Shown here: positions 1 to 8,818 of the stretch, in pieces
How positions within the stretch are numbered: position 1 is the first letter of the stretch
Layout: every line of letters begins with the position of its first letter
NCBI GenBank assembly: GCA_036171675.1
Contig: JAVHRO010000011.1
Location: 1-23,719 of the forward strand
Length of the DNA: 23,719 bases
Source of the DNA: Vicingus sp036171675
GTDB taxonomy: Bacteria; Bacteroidota; Bacteroidia; Flavobacteriales_E; Vicingaceae
Direction of reading: 5' to 3'
Made by a program: the position numbers and the translations under genes
The notes under the pieces: generated by a model
Database searches by the model: none
Seen by the model: the letters and a program-made list of their open reading frames with translations, nothing else
Told to the model about the DNA's origin: nothing

Positions 1-1155
1 AATGCTGTCGCTCATTTGTATTTGGAGTTCATACATTTCTAAAGCTTCTTTAAACTTGTGTTGCTTTTTGTAAATGTTTGTAAGTGTTCTTGATGCATTT
101 TTAATGCTTTCAGGAAATCCTAACTCTTTAGCAAATAGGAGGCTCTTATTGGCAAAATTAAAAGCTTCAGCTAATTCACCTTGTTTGTATTTAATAGTAG
201 CAATGTTTTTCAACGAAGCTGTTATTCCTAATTTGTCGTTAATTTCTTCTTGAATCTTTAGACTCTTTTGGTAATATTGAAGTGCCTTTATTTGTCCTAT
301 TTTTAGAGATTTTTTATTAGAAGAAGTAACAGAAGGGTCGCCATGATAACTATAAAAAGATCCAATATTGTTTAAAGAGGTGGCTATTCCCACTTTATAA
401 TTTATATTTTCATTAATTTTTAAACTTTTTATGAAGTATTTTAGGGCTATGGCTTGTCCAGCTTTAATGGATTCTTTTTTAGAAGAAGTAACAGAAGGGT
501 CGCCTAGATAATCATAAATTAATCCGACATTGTTTAAAGAGTATGCTATTCCCACTTTATCATTAATTTCTTCACGAACCTTTAAACTTTTTTTGTAATA
601 ATCTCCTGCTTTAATATAGTTGCCCTGATTTTGATAGATGAATCCCAGGTTGTTAAATGAGGTTGCCATTCCAACTTTATCATTAAGTTCTTCTTGTAGT
701 TTTAAGCTTTTATGGAAGTATTCTAAAGCCCTAGGAATATCGCCCTGATTGTCATAAATAAATCCTATGTTGTTCAAAATAGCTGCCATACCCCTAATAT
801 CCTTGATTTCTTCTTGAATTTTAATACCCTTATTATAGTATTTTAGTGCGTTCATCATATCACCTTGATTATCATATATATAACCGATATTATTAAGTGC
901 TGTGGCAAAATATTTAAGAAATTTTTTTTTATTAGTTGTTGTTGCATTTTTTTTAGCTATTTCTAAAAGTTCCCTATTATAAATAGGCCATAGATTTTCA
1001 TCATTTTCTGCTTCAACCATTGTATTTAAAATGTTACAACGAGTGGTGTCATACTTTGCATTTTTTAGCTCAATTTTTAAAGAATCCATATTTTGAGCTT
1101 TCCCATTCGAGAGACTGATAATAATAAAAATAAATATGTAAGTTAATTTTTTCAA
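1..1155 (-). CDS. Periplasmic TPR sensor-like protein, paralog A (3' end outside window)
   Basis: Reading from a TTG at 1155, 385 codons stay open to the window edge. The product starts with a signal peptide (MKKLTYIFIFIIISLSNGKAQ) almost identical to that of the next paralog, which supports the TTG start; the next in-frame ATG would remove the signal. Then come about seven TPR units of the pattern NNIGxIYDxQGD...ALxYYxKSLKIxEE, so it is probably a periplasmic protein-interaction domain. Two neighbouring units carry a 14-residue insertion containing GDPSVTSS, lengthening the period from 40 to 54 residues. The sequence at 1-46 matches 1573-1618 in paralog B, so the missing C-terminus probably has the same membrane helix and coiled coil. 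The TTG overlaps the TGA stop of the upstream gene (TTGA), suggesting translational coupling. Specific ligand and partner are unknown. Confidence 0.85.
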   Translation of the reverse strand, partial: MKKLTYIFIFIIISLSNGKAQNMDSLKIELKNAKYDTTRCNILNTMVEAENDENLWPIYNRELLEIAKKNATTTNKKKFLKYFATALNNIGYIYDNQGDMMNALKYYNKGIKIQEEIKDIRGMAAILNNIGFIYDNQGDIPRALEYFHKSLKLQEELNDKVGMATSFNNLGFIYQNQGNYIKAGDYYKKSLKVREEINDKVGIAYSLNNVGLIYDYLGDPSVTSSKKESIKAGQAIALKYFIKSLKINENINYKVGIATSLNNIGSFYSYHGDPSVTSSNKKSLKIGQIKALQYYQKSLKIQEEINDKLGITASLKNIATIKYKQGELAEAFNFANKSLLFAKELGFPESIKNASRTLTNIYKKQHKFKEALEMYELQIQMSDSI

Positions 1156-1390
1156 ATTTTGTTAGTTTGCTTTAATCTATTTATGTTACGTTCAACATAT
1201 TTTTGAGAAGTTATTAAAGCATCTTGTATTCGTTTGGCATAACGGATGCTGGCAATAATTTCGGAGTTCTTTTCTTCTAAAAGTAAATGAGCTGTTTCTA
1301 CCACTGTTTTTTGTTGTTCAATTACGGTTTTTTGTTTTTGAGTAACTTTAAAACGGTTGTACATAAAACCAGCAAACACCAACACCAACA
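1088..1390. repeat. Direct repeat copy 1 (end of paralog B plus start of paralog A)
   Basis: These ~300 bases match 2821-3123 with about five differences by eye, and 1109-1325 is identical to 2842-3058 (217 bp). The repeat spans the gene junction: the C-terminal coiled coil of one paralog, the TTGA stop/start and the signal peptide of the next. Weaker similarity continues leftward gene-wise to about 1600. This points to recent duplication by unequal crossing-over, or to gene conversion. Confidence 0.9.
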
Positions 1391-2888
1391 ACAAACCACC
1401 GTAAAGTGCTAGTTGTTGGTTTTGTTTTACTTTTATTTCGGCTTTTTGGCGAGCAATTTCCACTTCTTTTATTTCGTTTTCTTTAGCAAATACTACGCTA
1501 TCGGCAGCAGCTTTTTTCTCGTATTCGTATTGAAACTGTTTTTGTATACTGGCTTTTTTAGTGGCCTCGTTGTTAATGCTGTCGCTCATTTGTATTTGGA
1601 GTTCATACATTTCTAAAGCTGCAGCGTAATTTTTTTGTTTTTTATAAATATCTTTTAATGTTCTAGCGGAATTTTTTATAAGGAGTGTATACCCCAATTT
1701 TTTTGTCATTTTTAAACTTTTTGAAGCATAATATAACGCTTTATTTAAATATCCTATTTTAAAATACAAACTCCCAATATTATCTAATGAAATGGCTACA
1801 CCTCTTTTATACTGAATTTCTTCTTGAATTTTTAAAGCGTTTAGAAAATAGTTGAGCGATTTAGTATATTCTTGTTTATCAATGTACACATTTCCAATAT
1901 TACCATATGAATCAGAGATACCTGCTTTATCATTTATTTCTTCTCGAATTTTTAATGCGTTAAAATAGTAAATTAATGCCTTTGGAGCATCGTCAAGTTT
2001 TGAATACAACGTTCCAAGACTATTTAGGCAGTTTGCAATACTTTTTTTCTCATTTAAGGCTTCAAGCAACAACAATGCTTTTTTATAGCTTTGCAATGCT
2101 TTTTTAAAATTACCTTGTTCTTGATATATACTTCCAATATTATTCAAACAAGCAGCAATTTCATTTTTATTATTTATTTCTTCCTGTATTTTTAATGATT
2201 TATAGTAATATTCTAATGCGCATTTTACATCTCCTTGTTCGTCTAATACCCAACCAATATTATTTAAAATAACTGCCATTAATTCCTTATCATGCAACTC
2301 TTCTTGTATTTTTAAGGATTTTCGAAAATATGCAATTGCTTTCGAATCGTTGCCTTGTGTTTTATACAGTGCGGCTATATTATTAAGACATACGGATACT
2401 TCTCCTTTTTCATTTAATTGCTCGTTAATAATTAACGATTTATTGTAATAATCAAATGCTTTTGTAATATCACCTTGGTTGTCATATAAAGACCCAATGT
2501 TTATGAAAGAATTTGCTATAGCCTTTTTGTCATTCATTTCTTCTCGTAACTTCAAACTCTTCTGATAGTAATTCATTGACTTTTTTATATCCCCTTGATT
2601 TTGGGCTTGAAAACCAATATTGTTAAATGCACTTGCTAGATGGGTTAAATAAAATGTTTGTGGACTTCTTTTTATAGAAATGGCTTTTTCGCAAAGTTTT
2701 ATGCAAGGCGCTGCATATAAAGAGATGTTATCTATTTCACAAATTTCTGTTAATTGGCAAAGAATATTAATTTTTACTGTATCGTTTTTGGCTTTTTTTA
2801 GTTCAAGATTTAATGAGTCAATATTTTGAGCATTCCCATTTGAGAGACTGATAATAATAAAAATAAATATGTAAGTTAATTTTTTCAA
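1152..2888 (-). CDS. Periplasmic TPR protein with membrane helix and cytoplasmic coiled coil, paralog B
   Basis: This 578-residue protein has a signal peptide at about 1-20 and eight to nine 40-residue TPR units at about 85-420 (repeated NNIGxxY...QGD motifs). A charged helix rich in K, E and Q follows, then one membrane segment at about 493-510 (LALYGGLLLVLVFAGFMY) and a cytoplasmic coiled coil ending in SIRYAKRIQDALITSQKYVE. In Bacteroidota relatives this architecture usually runs on into a SpoIIE/PP2C phosphatase or a histidine kinase; here it stops about 30 residues after the YAKRIQ motif. It is therefore probably a signalling or scaffold receptor without a catalytic domain (inference). 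Translation starts at TTG, overlapping the stop of paralog C by TTGA; its own TGA overlaps the start of paralog A in the same way. Its C-terminal coding DNA is nearly identical to that of paralog C. Confidence 0.88.
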   Translation of the reverse strand: MKKLTYIFIFIIISLSNGNAQNIDSLNLELKKAKNDTVKINILCQLTEICEIDNISLYAAPCIKLCEKAISIKRSPQTFYLTHLASAFNNIGFQAQNQGDIKKSMNYYQKSLKLREEMNDKKAIANSFINIGSLYDNQGDITKAFDYYNKSLIINEQLNEKGEVSVCLNNIAALYKTQGNDSKAIAYFRKSLKIQEELHDKELMAVILNNIGWVLDEQGDVKCALEYYYKSLKIQEEINNKNEIAACLNNIGSIYQEQGNFKKALQSYKKALLLLEALNEKKSIANCLNSLGTLYSKLDDAPKALIYYFNALKIREEINDKAGISDSYGNIGNVYIDKQEYTKSLNYFLNALKIQEEIQYKRGVAISLDNIGSLYFKIGYLNKALYYASKSLKMTKKLGYTLLIKNSARTLKDIYKKQKNYAAALEMYELQIQMSDSINNEATKKASIQKQFQYEYEKKAAADSVVFAKENEIKEVEIARQKAEIKVKQNQQLALYGGLLLVLVFAGFMYNRFKVTQKQKTVIEQQKTVVETAHLLLEEKNSEIIASIRYAKRIQDALITSQKYVERNINRLKQTNKI

Positions 2889-3123
2889 ATTTTGTTAGTT
2901 TGCTTTAATCTATTTATGTTACGTTCAACATATTTTTGAGAAGTTATTAAAGCATCTTGTATTCGTTTGGCATAACGGATGCTGGCAATAATTTCGGAGT
3001 TCTTTTCTTCTAAAAGTAAATGAGCTGTTTCTACCACTGTTTTTTGTTGTTCAATTACAGTTTTTTGTTTCTGAGTAACTTTAAAACGGTTGTACATAAA
3101 ACCAGCAAACACCAACACCAGCA
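2821..3123. repeat. Direct repeat copy 2 (end of paralog C plus start of paralog B)
   Basis: This is the second copy of the junction repeat described at 1088-1390, offset by exactly 1733 bases. It covers the coiled-coil and membrane-helix end of paralog C and the signal peptide of paralog B. The homology continues to about 3330 with more differences, then fades into the diverged TPR region. Confidence 0.9.
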
Positions 3124-4510
3124 ACAAACCACCATAAAGTGCTAGCTGTTGGTTTTGCTTCACCTTTATTTCAGTTTTTTGCCGAGCAATTTCAACTTCA
3201 TTTATTTCGTTTTCTTTGGCAAAAACAACACTATCGGCAGCAGCTTTTTTCTCGTATTCGTATTGAAACTGTTTTTGTATGCTTGCTTTTTTAGTGGTTT
3301 CATTATTAATACTGTCGCGCATTTGAATTTCTAATGAATACATTTCAAATGCTTCTTTGTACTTTTTTTGTTTTTTGTAAATGTCTTTTAATGTCTTAGA
3401 TGCATTCTTAATGTTTTCAGGGAATCCTAACTCTTTAGCATTTATTAAACTGCGATTACTATAATAATAAGCATCGGTTATGTTTCCTTGCTGTAATAAA
3501 ATTCCGCCAATATTGTTTAAAGAGCTAGCAATACCAACTTTATCATTAATCTCTTCCTTAATTTTTAAACTTTTGAAATAGTTGCTTAAGGCATTTTTGG
3601 CATTGTGTTGACGCTCATAAATCATCCCAATATTGTTTAAAGAATAAGCAATTCCTTGTTTGTCTATAACCTCTTCGTATAGTTTTAAACTTTTGAGATA
3701 GTAATCTAATGCTTTTTGGGTGTTACTTTGGTTGAAATAAATCATCCCAATATTATTTAAGGAGATAGCAATTCCTTTTTTATCCTTAGTTTCTTCATAA
3801 ATTTTCATACTTTTCAGATAGTACTCCAACGCTTTGGCAATATCTCCTTGATCATCGTAGGTATAACCTAAATTGTTTAACGAGTTAGCAATGCCATATT
3901 TATCGTTTATTTCTTCATACAACCTTAAACACCGATGATAGTAGTCTAAAGTTTTTGGAATATCTCCTTGACTGCTATAAATTGCACCAATGTTGAGTAA
4001 AGAGAGGGCAATTCCCTTTTTATCTTTAAATTCTTCTTGAAGTTTTAAGCTCCTGTTATTATATTCTAGAGCTTTAGCGATGTCACCCTGGTCTTTATAA
4101 ATTATCCCAATGTTATTTAAGGAAACTGCAATTCCCTTTTTGTCTTTAATCTCTTCCTGCAGTGCTAAACTCCGTTGATAATATTCTAATGCTTTAGGGA
4201 TATAGCCCTGAGCTTGAGCAAGAAATCCAATATTGTTAAGAGCAGAAGCAAGATGTTTTAAATAAAAAGATTTGTTTGATGTGCTAGTTTTACTATTTTT
4301 TTCTGCTATAACCCTTAATTGTTCATTAAATAAAGGCCATTCTTCATCGCTTGCTGTTTCGGAAAGTTCGCTTAAAATATTACAACGAGTAGAATCATAT
4401 TTGGCTTTGTTAAGTTCTAGCTTTATGGAATCGATATTTGGGTCTTGAGCAATTAGTTTTAAACTAAAAGTTAAAATACTTATTATCAAAACACATAAGT
4501 ATTTATTCAT
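2885..4510 (-). CDS. Periplasmic TPR protein with membrane helix and cytoplasmic coiled coil, paralog C
   Basis: This is the first gene of the tandem TPR array: 541 residues with an ATG start. It has a signal peptide at about 1-21 (ends LKLIAQ), about eight TPR units between residues 85 and 380, a helical linker, a membrane helix at about 456-473 and a cytoplasmic coiled coil of about 65 residues. The last 130 residues are almost the same as in paralog B, whereas the TPR parts differ. No SpoIIE, kinase or cyclase domain follows the YAKRIQDAL motif that normally precedes one. It lies 23 bp downstream of the amino acid permease gene on the same strand, and I see no good promoter in that gap, so readthrough from the permease is possible. 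The role is unknown; a sensory or assembly scaffold function is an inference from the architecture. Confidence 0.88.
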   Translation of the reverse strand: MNKYLCVLIISILTFSLKLIAQDPNIDSIKLELNKAKYDSTRCNILSELSETASDEEWPLFNEQLRVIAEKNSKTSTSNKSFYLKHLASALNNIGFLAQAQGYIPKALEYYQRSLALQEEIKDKKGIAVSLNNIGIIYKDQGDIAKALEYNNRSLKLQEEFKDKKGIALSLLNIGAIYSSQGDIPKTLDYYHRCLRLYEEINDKYGIANSLNNLGYTYDDQGDIAKALEYYLKSMKIYEETKDKKGIAISLNNIGMIYFNQSNTQKALDYYLKSLKLYEEVIDKQGIAYSLNNIGMIYERQHNAKNALSNYFKSLKIKEEINDKVGIASSLNNIGGILLQQGNITDAYYYSNRSLINAKELGFPENIKNASKTLKDIYKKQKKYKEAFEMYSLEIQMRDSINNETTKKASIQKQFQYEYEKKAAADSVVFAKENEINEVEIARQKTEIKVKQNQQLALYGGLLLVLVFAGFMYNRFKVTQKQKTVIEQQKTVVETAHLLLEEKNSEIIASIRYAKRIQDALITSQKYVERNINRLKQTNKI

Positions 4511-4533
4511 TTTGACTATTTTTTTAAAAATAA

Positions 4534-6207
4534 TTACGCTACAACGTTTAATTTACTGTGTTTTCGGCTATACATAAAGTACAACACCAACCCTACACAA
4601 AGCCAAATTGAAAACCATAACCAGTTTGAAACCGCCATTCCTGTTAACAGATAGCAACATGATACCAAACCGAGAATTGGAATTAACGACAAGTTTTTTA
4701 AGTACGATAAAACTGCCAATATTATACATAGCACAAAAAACACCAGCATCGGAATATTATTAGCTGCATTTTCGGTGGTGATATGAAATTTATCAGGAAT
4801 AAATTCAGGAATAAAATAAACGATTAAGGATAAGGCTAAAGCTACTATTGCTGGAAAAATAAACTTCGAATTGATGTACGGTAAACGAAATTTACCAGAT
4901 GTTTTATCGGCATAATCGTCGTTGTTTTGAGGAGGAAGCATTAATACTCCACCACAAACCAATACAAAAGCAAACAAGGTACCAATACTGGTAAAATCGA
5001 GCACAAAATTTTCGTCAGTAAAAAACAATGGAATACCCACTACCAAACCAGTTATTATGGTGGCAAACCCAGGAGTTTTGTATTTTGGATGGATAGACGA
5101 AAAACGTTTAGGCAATAATCCATCGCGGCTCATGCTCATCCAAATACGTGGTTGTCCCATTTGAAATACCAATAATACACTAGTCATAGCAACCACTGCT
5201 GCAATAGAAACGATGAACAACATCCATTTAACGCCTTTTAATTTGAATATTTCGGCAAGTGGATCGCTAACTCCCAACGCTGAAAAAGAAACCATTCCGG
5301 TAAGCACTAAAGCCAAAATAATGTACACCACAGTACAAATAATCAACGAATACATCATGCCTTTGGGTAAATCGCGTTGTGGATTTTTACTTTCCTCTGC
5401 CAAGGTGGATACTGCATCAAAACCAATATAAGCAAAAAATACAGCGGAAACCCCAGCCATAACTCCTCCAAAGCCATTTGGCATAAAAGGAGTCCAATTT
5501 TCGACATCAATATAAAAAGAACCTACCACAATAACCAATACAATAATTACTAATTTAATCATTACCATAATGTTGCTAATGTTTCTCGATTCTTTAGTAC
5601 CTATGTACACCAACCATGTTATAAATGCATTAACCAACACCGCTGGTAAGTCGAAAATAATACGTAGACTGCCTAACTGAGGAGCATTTGCCCATGCAGA
5701 AAAACCTTCACCAGAAACTTTCGACAAAAATGCATGGTGAGCGGCGGTGTAATTGATAGTAAGCCATTCGGGTAAATGCAAGCCAAAACCCTCTAATAAA
5801 TTAGTAAAATAACCACTCCAAGAAAATGCAATGTATATGTTCCCAATAGAATACTCCATTAACAACGCCCAACCAATAATCCAAGCAAACAATTCACCAA
5901 ACGAAACATAAGCATACGTATAAGCACTTCCTGAAACTGGAACTCGTGCGGCAAATTCAGCATAACACATTGCCGTAAAACCACAGGCTATTGCACAAAT
6001 AATATATAAAAAAATTACTCCAGGACCACCCGAATAGCAAGCATTTCCGATGGCGCTAAAGGTACCACCACCAATAATAGCCGCAATTCCAAAAAATGTT
6101 AAATCTTTAACCGTTAAAACTTTATGAAGTTCAGTATGTTCCCCATCACCACCTTCTTGTAAAATGATATTTGCTGATTTTTTTCGGAATAAACTTTTGA
6201 AATTCAT
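4534..6207 (-). CDS. APC-superfamily amino acid permease (cationic amino acid transporter type)
   Basis: This 557-residue inner-membrane transporter has about 14 hydrophobic helices: TM1 at about 34-56 with the broken-helix motif GIAAIIGGGTF, others spread to about 547. The stretch FAYIGFDAVSTLAEESKNP (about 258-276) and the following DLPKGM are typical of the CAT family within the APC superfamily, which imports amino acids by proton symport in bacteria. The exact substrate cannot be read from sequence. The length and extra C-terminal helices fit CAT-type rather than 12-helix APC members. A convincing promoter lies just upstream at 6232-6259. The TPR array follows after 23 bp and could be co-transcribed; the CoA-transferase gene lies 73 bp upstream on the same strand. 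Confidence 0.9.
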   Translation of the reverse strand: MNFKSLFRKKSANIILQEGGDGEHTELHKVLTVKDLTFFGIAAIIGGGTFSAIGNACYSGGPGVIFLYIICAIACGFTAMCYAEFAARVPVSGSAYTYAYVSFGELFAWIIGWALLMEYSIGNIYIAFSWSGYFTNLLEGFGLHLPEWLTINYTAAHHAFLSKVSGEGFSAWANAPQLGSLRIIFDLPAVLVNAFITWLVYIGTKESRNISNIMVMIKLVIIVLVIVVGSFYIDVENWTPFMPNGFGGVMAGVSAVFFAYIGFDAVSTLAEESKNPQRDLPKGMMYSLIICTVVYIILALVLTGMVSFSALGVSDPLAEIFKLKGVKWMLFIVSIAAVVAMTSVLLVFQMGQPRIWMSMSRDGLLPKRFSSIHPKYKTPGFATIITGLVVGIPLFFTDENFVLDFTSIGTLFAFVLVCGGVLMLPPQNNDDYADKTSGKFRLPYINSKFIFPAIVALALSLIVYFIPEFIPDKFHITTENAANNIPMLVFFVLCIILAVLSYLKNLSLIPILGLVSCCYLLTGMAVSNWLWFSIWLCVGLVLYFMYSRKHSKLNVVA

Positions 6208-6231
6208 AAATCAATTTTTTTTATATGGTAA

Positions 6232-6259
6232 CAAATGTATAAAAATTATTGACGTGCAA
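6232..6259 (-). promoter_or_regulatory. Bacteroidota-type promoter for the permease gene
   Basis: On the minus strand TTG (6259-6257) is followed after 17 bases by TACATTTG (6239-6232), a full match to the TAnnTTTG -7 box of Flavobacteriia. The -7 box ends 24 bases before the ATG at 6207. This suggests the permease, and perhaps the TPR genes, can be transcribed separately from the CoA-transferase gene. Confidence 0.65.
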
Positions 6260-6280
6260 GGTGTTGGTATTATTCAATAG

Positions 6281-7564
6281 TTAGCAAACGCTAATTTTAG
6301 GTGAATGGAATTGTTCCCAAAATTCTTGGTCTAACTTTTCTCGGTGAATCGGTTCAGCTATTTCTATCAATTCTTTTGCTCTTTCTTTTAAAGTTTTTCC
6401 ATATAAATTAGCCACCCCCCATTCCGTTACAACATAATGCACATGAGATCTTGTGGTAACAACACCTGCCCCTTGCTTTAAAGACGCAACAATTCTCGAT
6501 TCTCCTTTGCTAGTAGTAGCTGGCAAGGCAATAATTGGTTTTCCTCCCTCTGATAACGATGCTCCTCGAATAAAATCCATTTGACCTCCAACACCAGAAT
6601 AAATAGTTCTACCAATAGAGTCAGCACATACTTGTCCACTTAAATCGACCTCAATAGCACTATTAATGGCGGTAACTTTTGGATTTTTTTGGATTAAATG
6701 AGCGTTATTTACATAAGAAGATTCTCGCATCATAAAGAGTGGATTATTGTCGATAAAATCGTATAGCTTTCTAGAGCCCCAAGCAAAAGATGAAAGTATA
6801 ATTCCTGGATGAATTACCTTTTCGCTTCCAGTAATTACACCTCTCTCAATGAGCGGTAATATTCCATCTGAAAAAATTTCGGTATGAATTCCTATATTTT
6901 TATGATGTATTAAATTAGGTAAAACTGCATCGGGAATCGTTCCAACTCCTGTTTGTATGGTTGCTCCATCTTCAATTAACCCAGCCACATGTTTTCCAAT
7001 CATTTTTAATTGTGGGGTTAAAGGAGTAATAGGTAATTCATTTATAGGTTCATCATGATATACCATCATATCAATATTATCCACGTGAATTAATCCATCT
7101 CCAAATGTTCGAGGCATTAGGTGGTTTACTTGTGCAATAACTATTTTAGCCATATCTACGGCTGCTCGGCTAATACTTACCGATACACCAAGCGAACAGT
7201 AACCATGTTCATCTGGCGGAGACACATGCACCATAGCTACGTCCAACGGTATTACCATTTTTCTGAACAACATAGGAATTTCACTCAAAAAAATAGGTAT
7301 ATAATTTGCTCTACCAGATTTTACTGCATTTCTTGTATTGCTTCCCACAAAAAAAACGTTGATGTTAAAATTGTCGATGTATTTTTCATCGGCATATGGA
7401 GCTGCTCCTTCGGTGTGTTTGTGATAAATGGTTACCCCTTTAAGTTCTCCAGCCCTTGCCACCAAACCATTAATTAAATGCTGTGGAGCCGCAGCAACAC
7501 TATGAATAAAAACATTGTCGCCCGATTTTACTAATTTTAGCGCTTCTTCTACACTTGCAATCAT
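6281..7564 (-). CDS. Acetyl-CoA hydrolase/transferase family (4-hydroxybutyrate CoA-transferase-like)
   Basis: This 427-residue enzyme belongs to the family that moves CoA between short-chain acids (class I CoA-transferases of the Cat1/AbfT type). The CoA-binding loop GVGTIPDAV lies at 206-214. HTEIFSDG at 227-234 holds the catalytic glutamate (E229) that forms the glutamyl-CoA intermediate in this family. YSGVGGQMDFIRGA at 322-335 and HYVVTEWGVANL at 376-387 are further family signatures. The likely reaction is acyl-CoA plus acetate (or 4-hydroxybutyrate) exchange; the true substrate is unresolved. The N-terminus is a few residues shorter than in many relatives, and no upstream in-frame ATG, GTG or TTG exists before a stop. 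A small inverted repeat, GGTAA-AATA-TTACC (7590-7603), sits just before the start and might be an operator, but this is weak. Confidence 0.9.
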   Translation of the reverse strand: MIASVEEALKLVKSGDNVFIHSVAAAPQHLINGLVARAGELKGVTIYHKHTEGAAPYADEKYIDNFNINVFFVGSNTRNAVKSGRANYIPIFLSEIPMLFRKMVIPLDVAMVHVSPPDEHGYCSLGVSVSISRAAVDMAKIVIAQVNHLMPRTFGDGLIHVDNIDMMVYHDEPINELPITPLTPQLKMIGKHVAGLIEDGATIQTGVGTIPDAVLPNLIHHKNIGIHTEIFSDGILPLIERGVITGSEKVIHPGIILSSFAWGSRKLYDFIDNNPLFMMRESSYVNNAHLIQKNPKVTAINSAIEVDLSGQVCADSIGRTIYSGVGGQMDFIRGASLSEGGKPIIALPATTSKGESRIVASLKQGAGVVTTRSHVHYVVTEWGVANLYGKTLKERAKELIEIAEPIHREKLDQEFWEQFHSPKISVC

Positions 7565-7702
7565 TTTCTTATTTTTAGATATTTTGATCGGTAAAATATT
7601 ACCTCAGCAAAATTAGAAATAAAAGTCCCTTTTAGTAAAGTTTTTATTGATAAAACAGTTTGGTATACCTTAAAAAAACGTTGTGATTGATGGAGTAAAC
7701 AC

Positions 7703-7733
7703 AATAAAAACTATGGTTCATTTTACACCATAA
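7703..7733 (-). terminator. Possible intrinsic terminator after the outer-membrane protein gene
   Basis: On the minus strand TATGGT and ACCATA form a 6-bp stem around a 9-base loop, followed by GTTTTTATT. It lies between the stop of the barrel protein gene (7786) and the start of the CoA-transferase gene (7564), so it would separate the two transcripts. The stem is short. Confidence 0.4.
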
Positions 7734-7785
7734 GTGTCGATTAAATCAAAGAGGTTAATTGATAGCTTGAATAAATAGCGAACAA

Positions 7786-8736
7786 TTATTTTCTTTTGTT
7801 AAAAATAAGATGAGAATAACCTACAACTAATAAGGGTTCAATAAAATTAAAATGTTGTTCTGCTCTTCCTCCTTCAACGGTAGTAGTGATGTCGGGCAGA
7901 TTCATGTAACCTGCCTTTAGTTTTCCTAAAACAAAAAAATGTGTAAAAAAATCGACTTGCAAACCAAAACTTGCAGAAATACTGTATCCTGATAAATGAT
8001 ACGATTTCTTTCCTGCTTCCATATCGTGTTTGGGTTTATGACCAAGTACATCGGTGTCAGAATCAGGGATTACCATACCAAAACCAAAGGTTCCGTTCAT
8101 AGAAATCGAATGCTTTCCGTTTTTTGATATCCAAAATTGTTCTAAATGACCCATCTCAATACCAAGGTCATTTAATCCATCACAATGTTCAAATTCTTCA
8201 ACAAATCCACCAGGCAAGGAATCTAAAAGAGCCATTTGATGTACTCCAGAGTGAGCATCTTCACCAACTAATACTTCGGCTTCGTTATAAGTCCCCATTT
8301 TTTTACCACTAGTAATTGTTCCTGTAAGTAAAGTTGATTGTTTATCAATTGCATATTTCATATGGTCTAAACCAAGCGTAAAGAAAGTTTTGTCGCTAAT
8401 ATAATAGCCAAAACGCCAATTAAACTGAGGAATGGTAAATGTATTTGGTTTAAAATAAGTGATAAGGTCATGTTTGTCTTGATCGTCTCGGGCGGTTAAA
8501 TCTGTAATCGTAAAATTGTACTCATCACCTGTAAAATGAATATCGCTGTGGCTGAAAAACCCTCGGTTATATCCCCAAGTGAAATAAAGAGTTCCGTTAC
8601 GTTTAAAAATTTGCCGGGTTTCCATGATTCCAGAATTTGTATTTTCAGTTTTAATATTGTTTTCTAGAGTAATTTGTGTAAACCCAACAGAAGTTAAAAC
8701 TAGAAAAGAAATGATAAGTAAGTAAAATTTTGACAT
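7786..8736 (-). CDS. Probable outer-membrane beta-barrel protein, function unknown
   Basis: This 316-residue protein has a clear signal peptide (MSKFYLLIISFLVLTSVGFTQ). The remainder alternates hydrophobic and polar residues in short strands rich in aromatic residues, such as GTLYFTWGYNRGFF, FTLGLDHMKY and LLVVGYSHLIF, and ends in a polar tail. This is the look of a Bacteroidota outer-membrane barrel. I recognise the general type (hypothetical proteins with a TWGYNR-like first strand) but no specific function. It stands alone: 221 bp separate it from the next gene downstream and a repeat-bearing gap lies upstream. TACATTTA on the minus strand at 8784-8777 is a near match to the -7 box. Other possibilities are a porin-like or lipid-binding barrel. 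Confidence 0.7.
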   Translation of the reverse strand: MSKFYLLIISFLVLTSVGFTQITLENNIKTENTNSGIMETRQIFKRNGTLYFTWGYNRGFFSHSDIHFTGDEYNFTITDLTARDDQDKHDLITYFKPNTFTIPQFNWRFGYYISDKTFFTLGLDHMKYAIDKQSTLLTGTITSGKKMGTYNEAEVLVGEDAHSGVHQMALLDSLPGGFVEEFEHCDGLNDLGIEMGHLEQFWISKNGKHSISMNGTFGFGMVIPDSDTDVLGHKPKHDMEAGKKSYHLSGYSISASFGLQVDFFTHFFVLGKLKAGYMNLPDITTTVEGGRAEQHFNFIEPLLVVGYSHLIFNKRK

Positions 8737-8818
8737 ACACTATTTTTTAGTAATTCCTAAATTATTATTCAACCGCTAAATGTAATAATATCTAATAATT
8801 ATAAAAATGATATTTATT

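Noticed and set aside
1413..1616. Plus-strand Phe-rich open frame, and its counterpart at 3149-3334
   Set aside because: Both are the antisense of the conserved charged linker of the TPR proteins; the similarity between them only reflects the sense-strand repeat.
1..4400. Regular ~120-base periodicity resembling a CRISPR or satellite array
   Set aside because: The period equals 40 codons of TPR units in continuous reading frames; units are diverged and there are no spacers.
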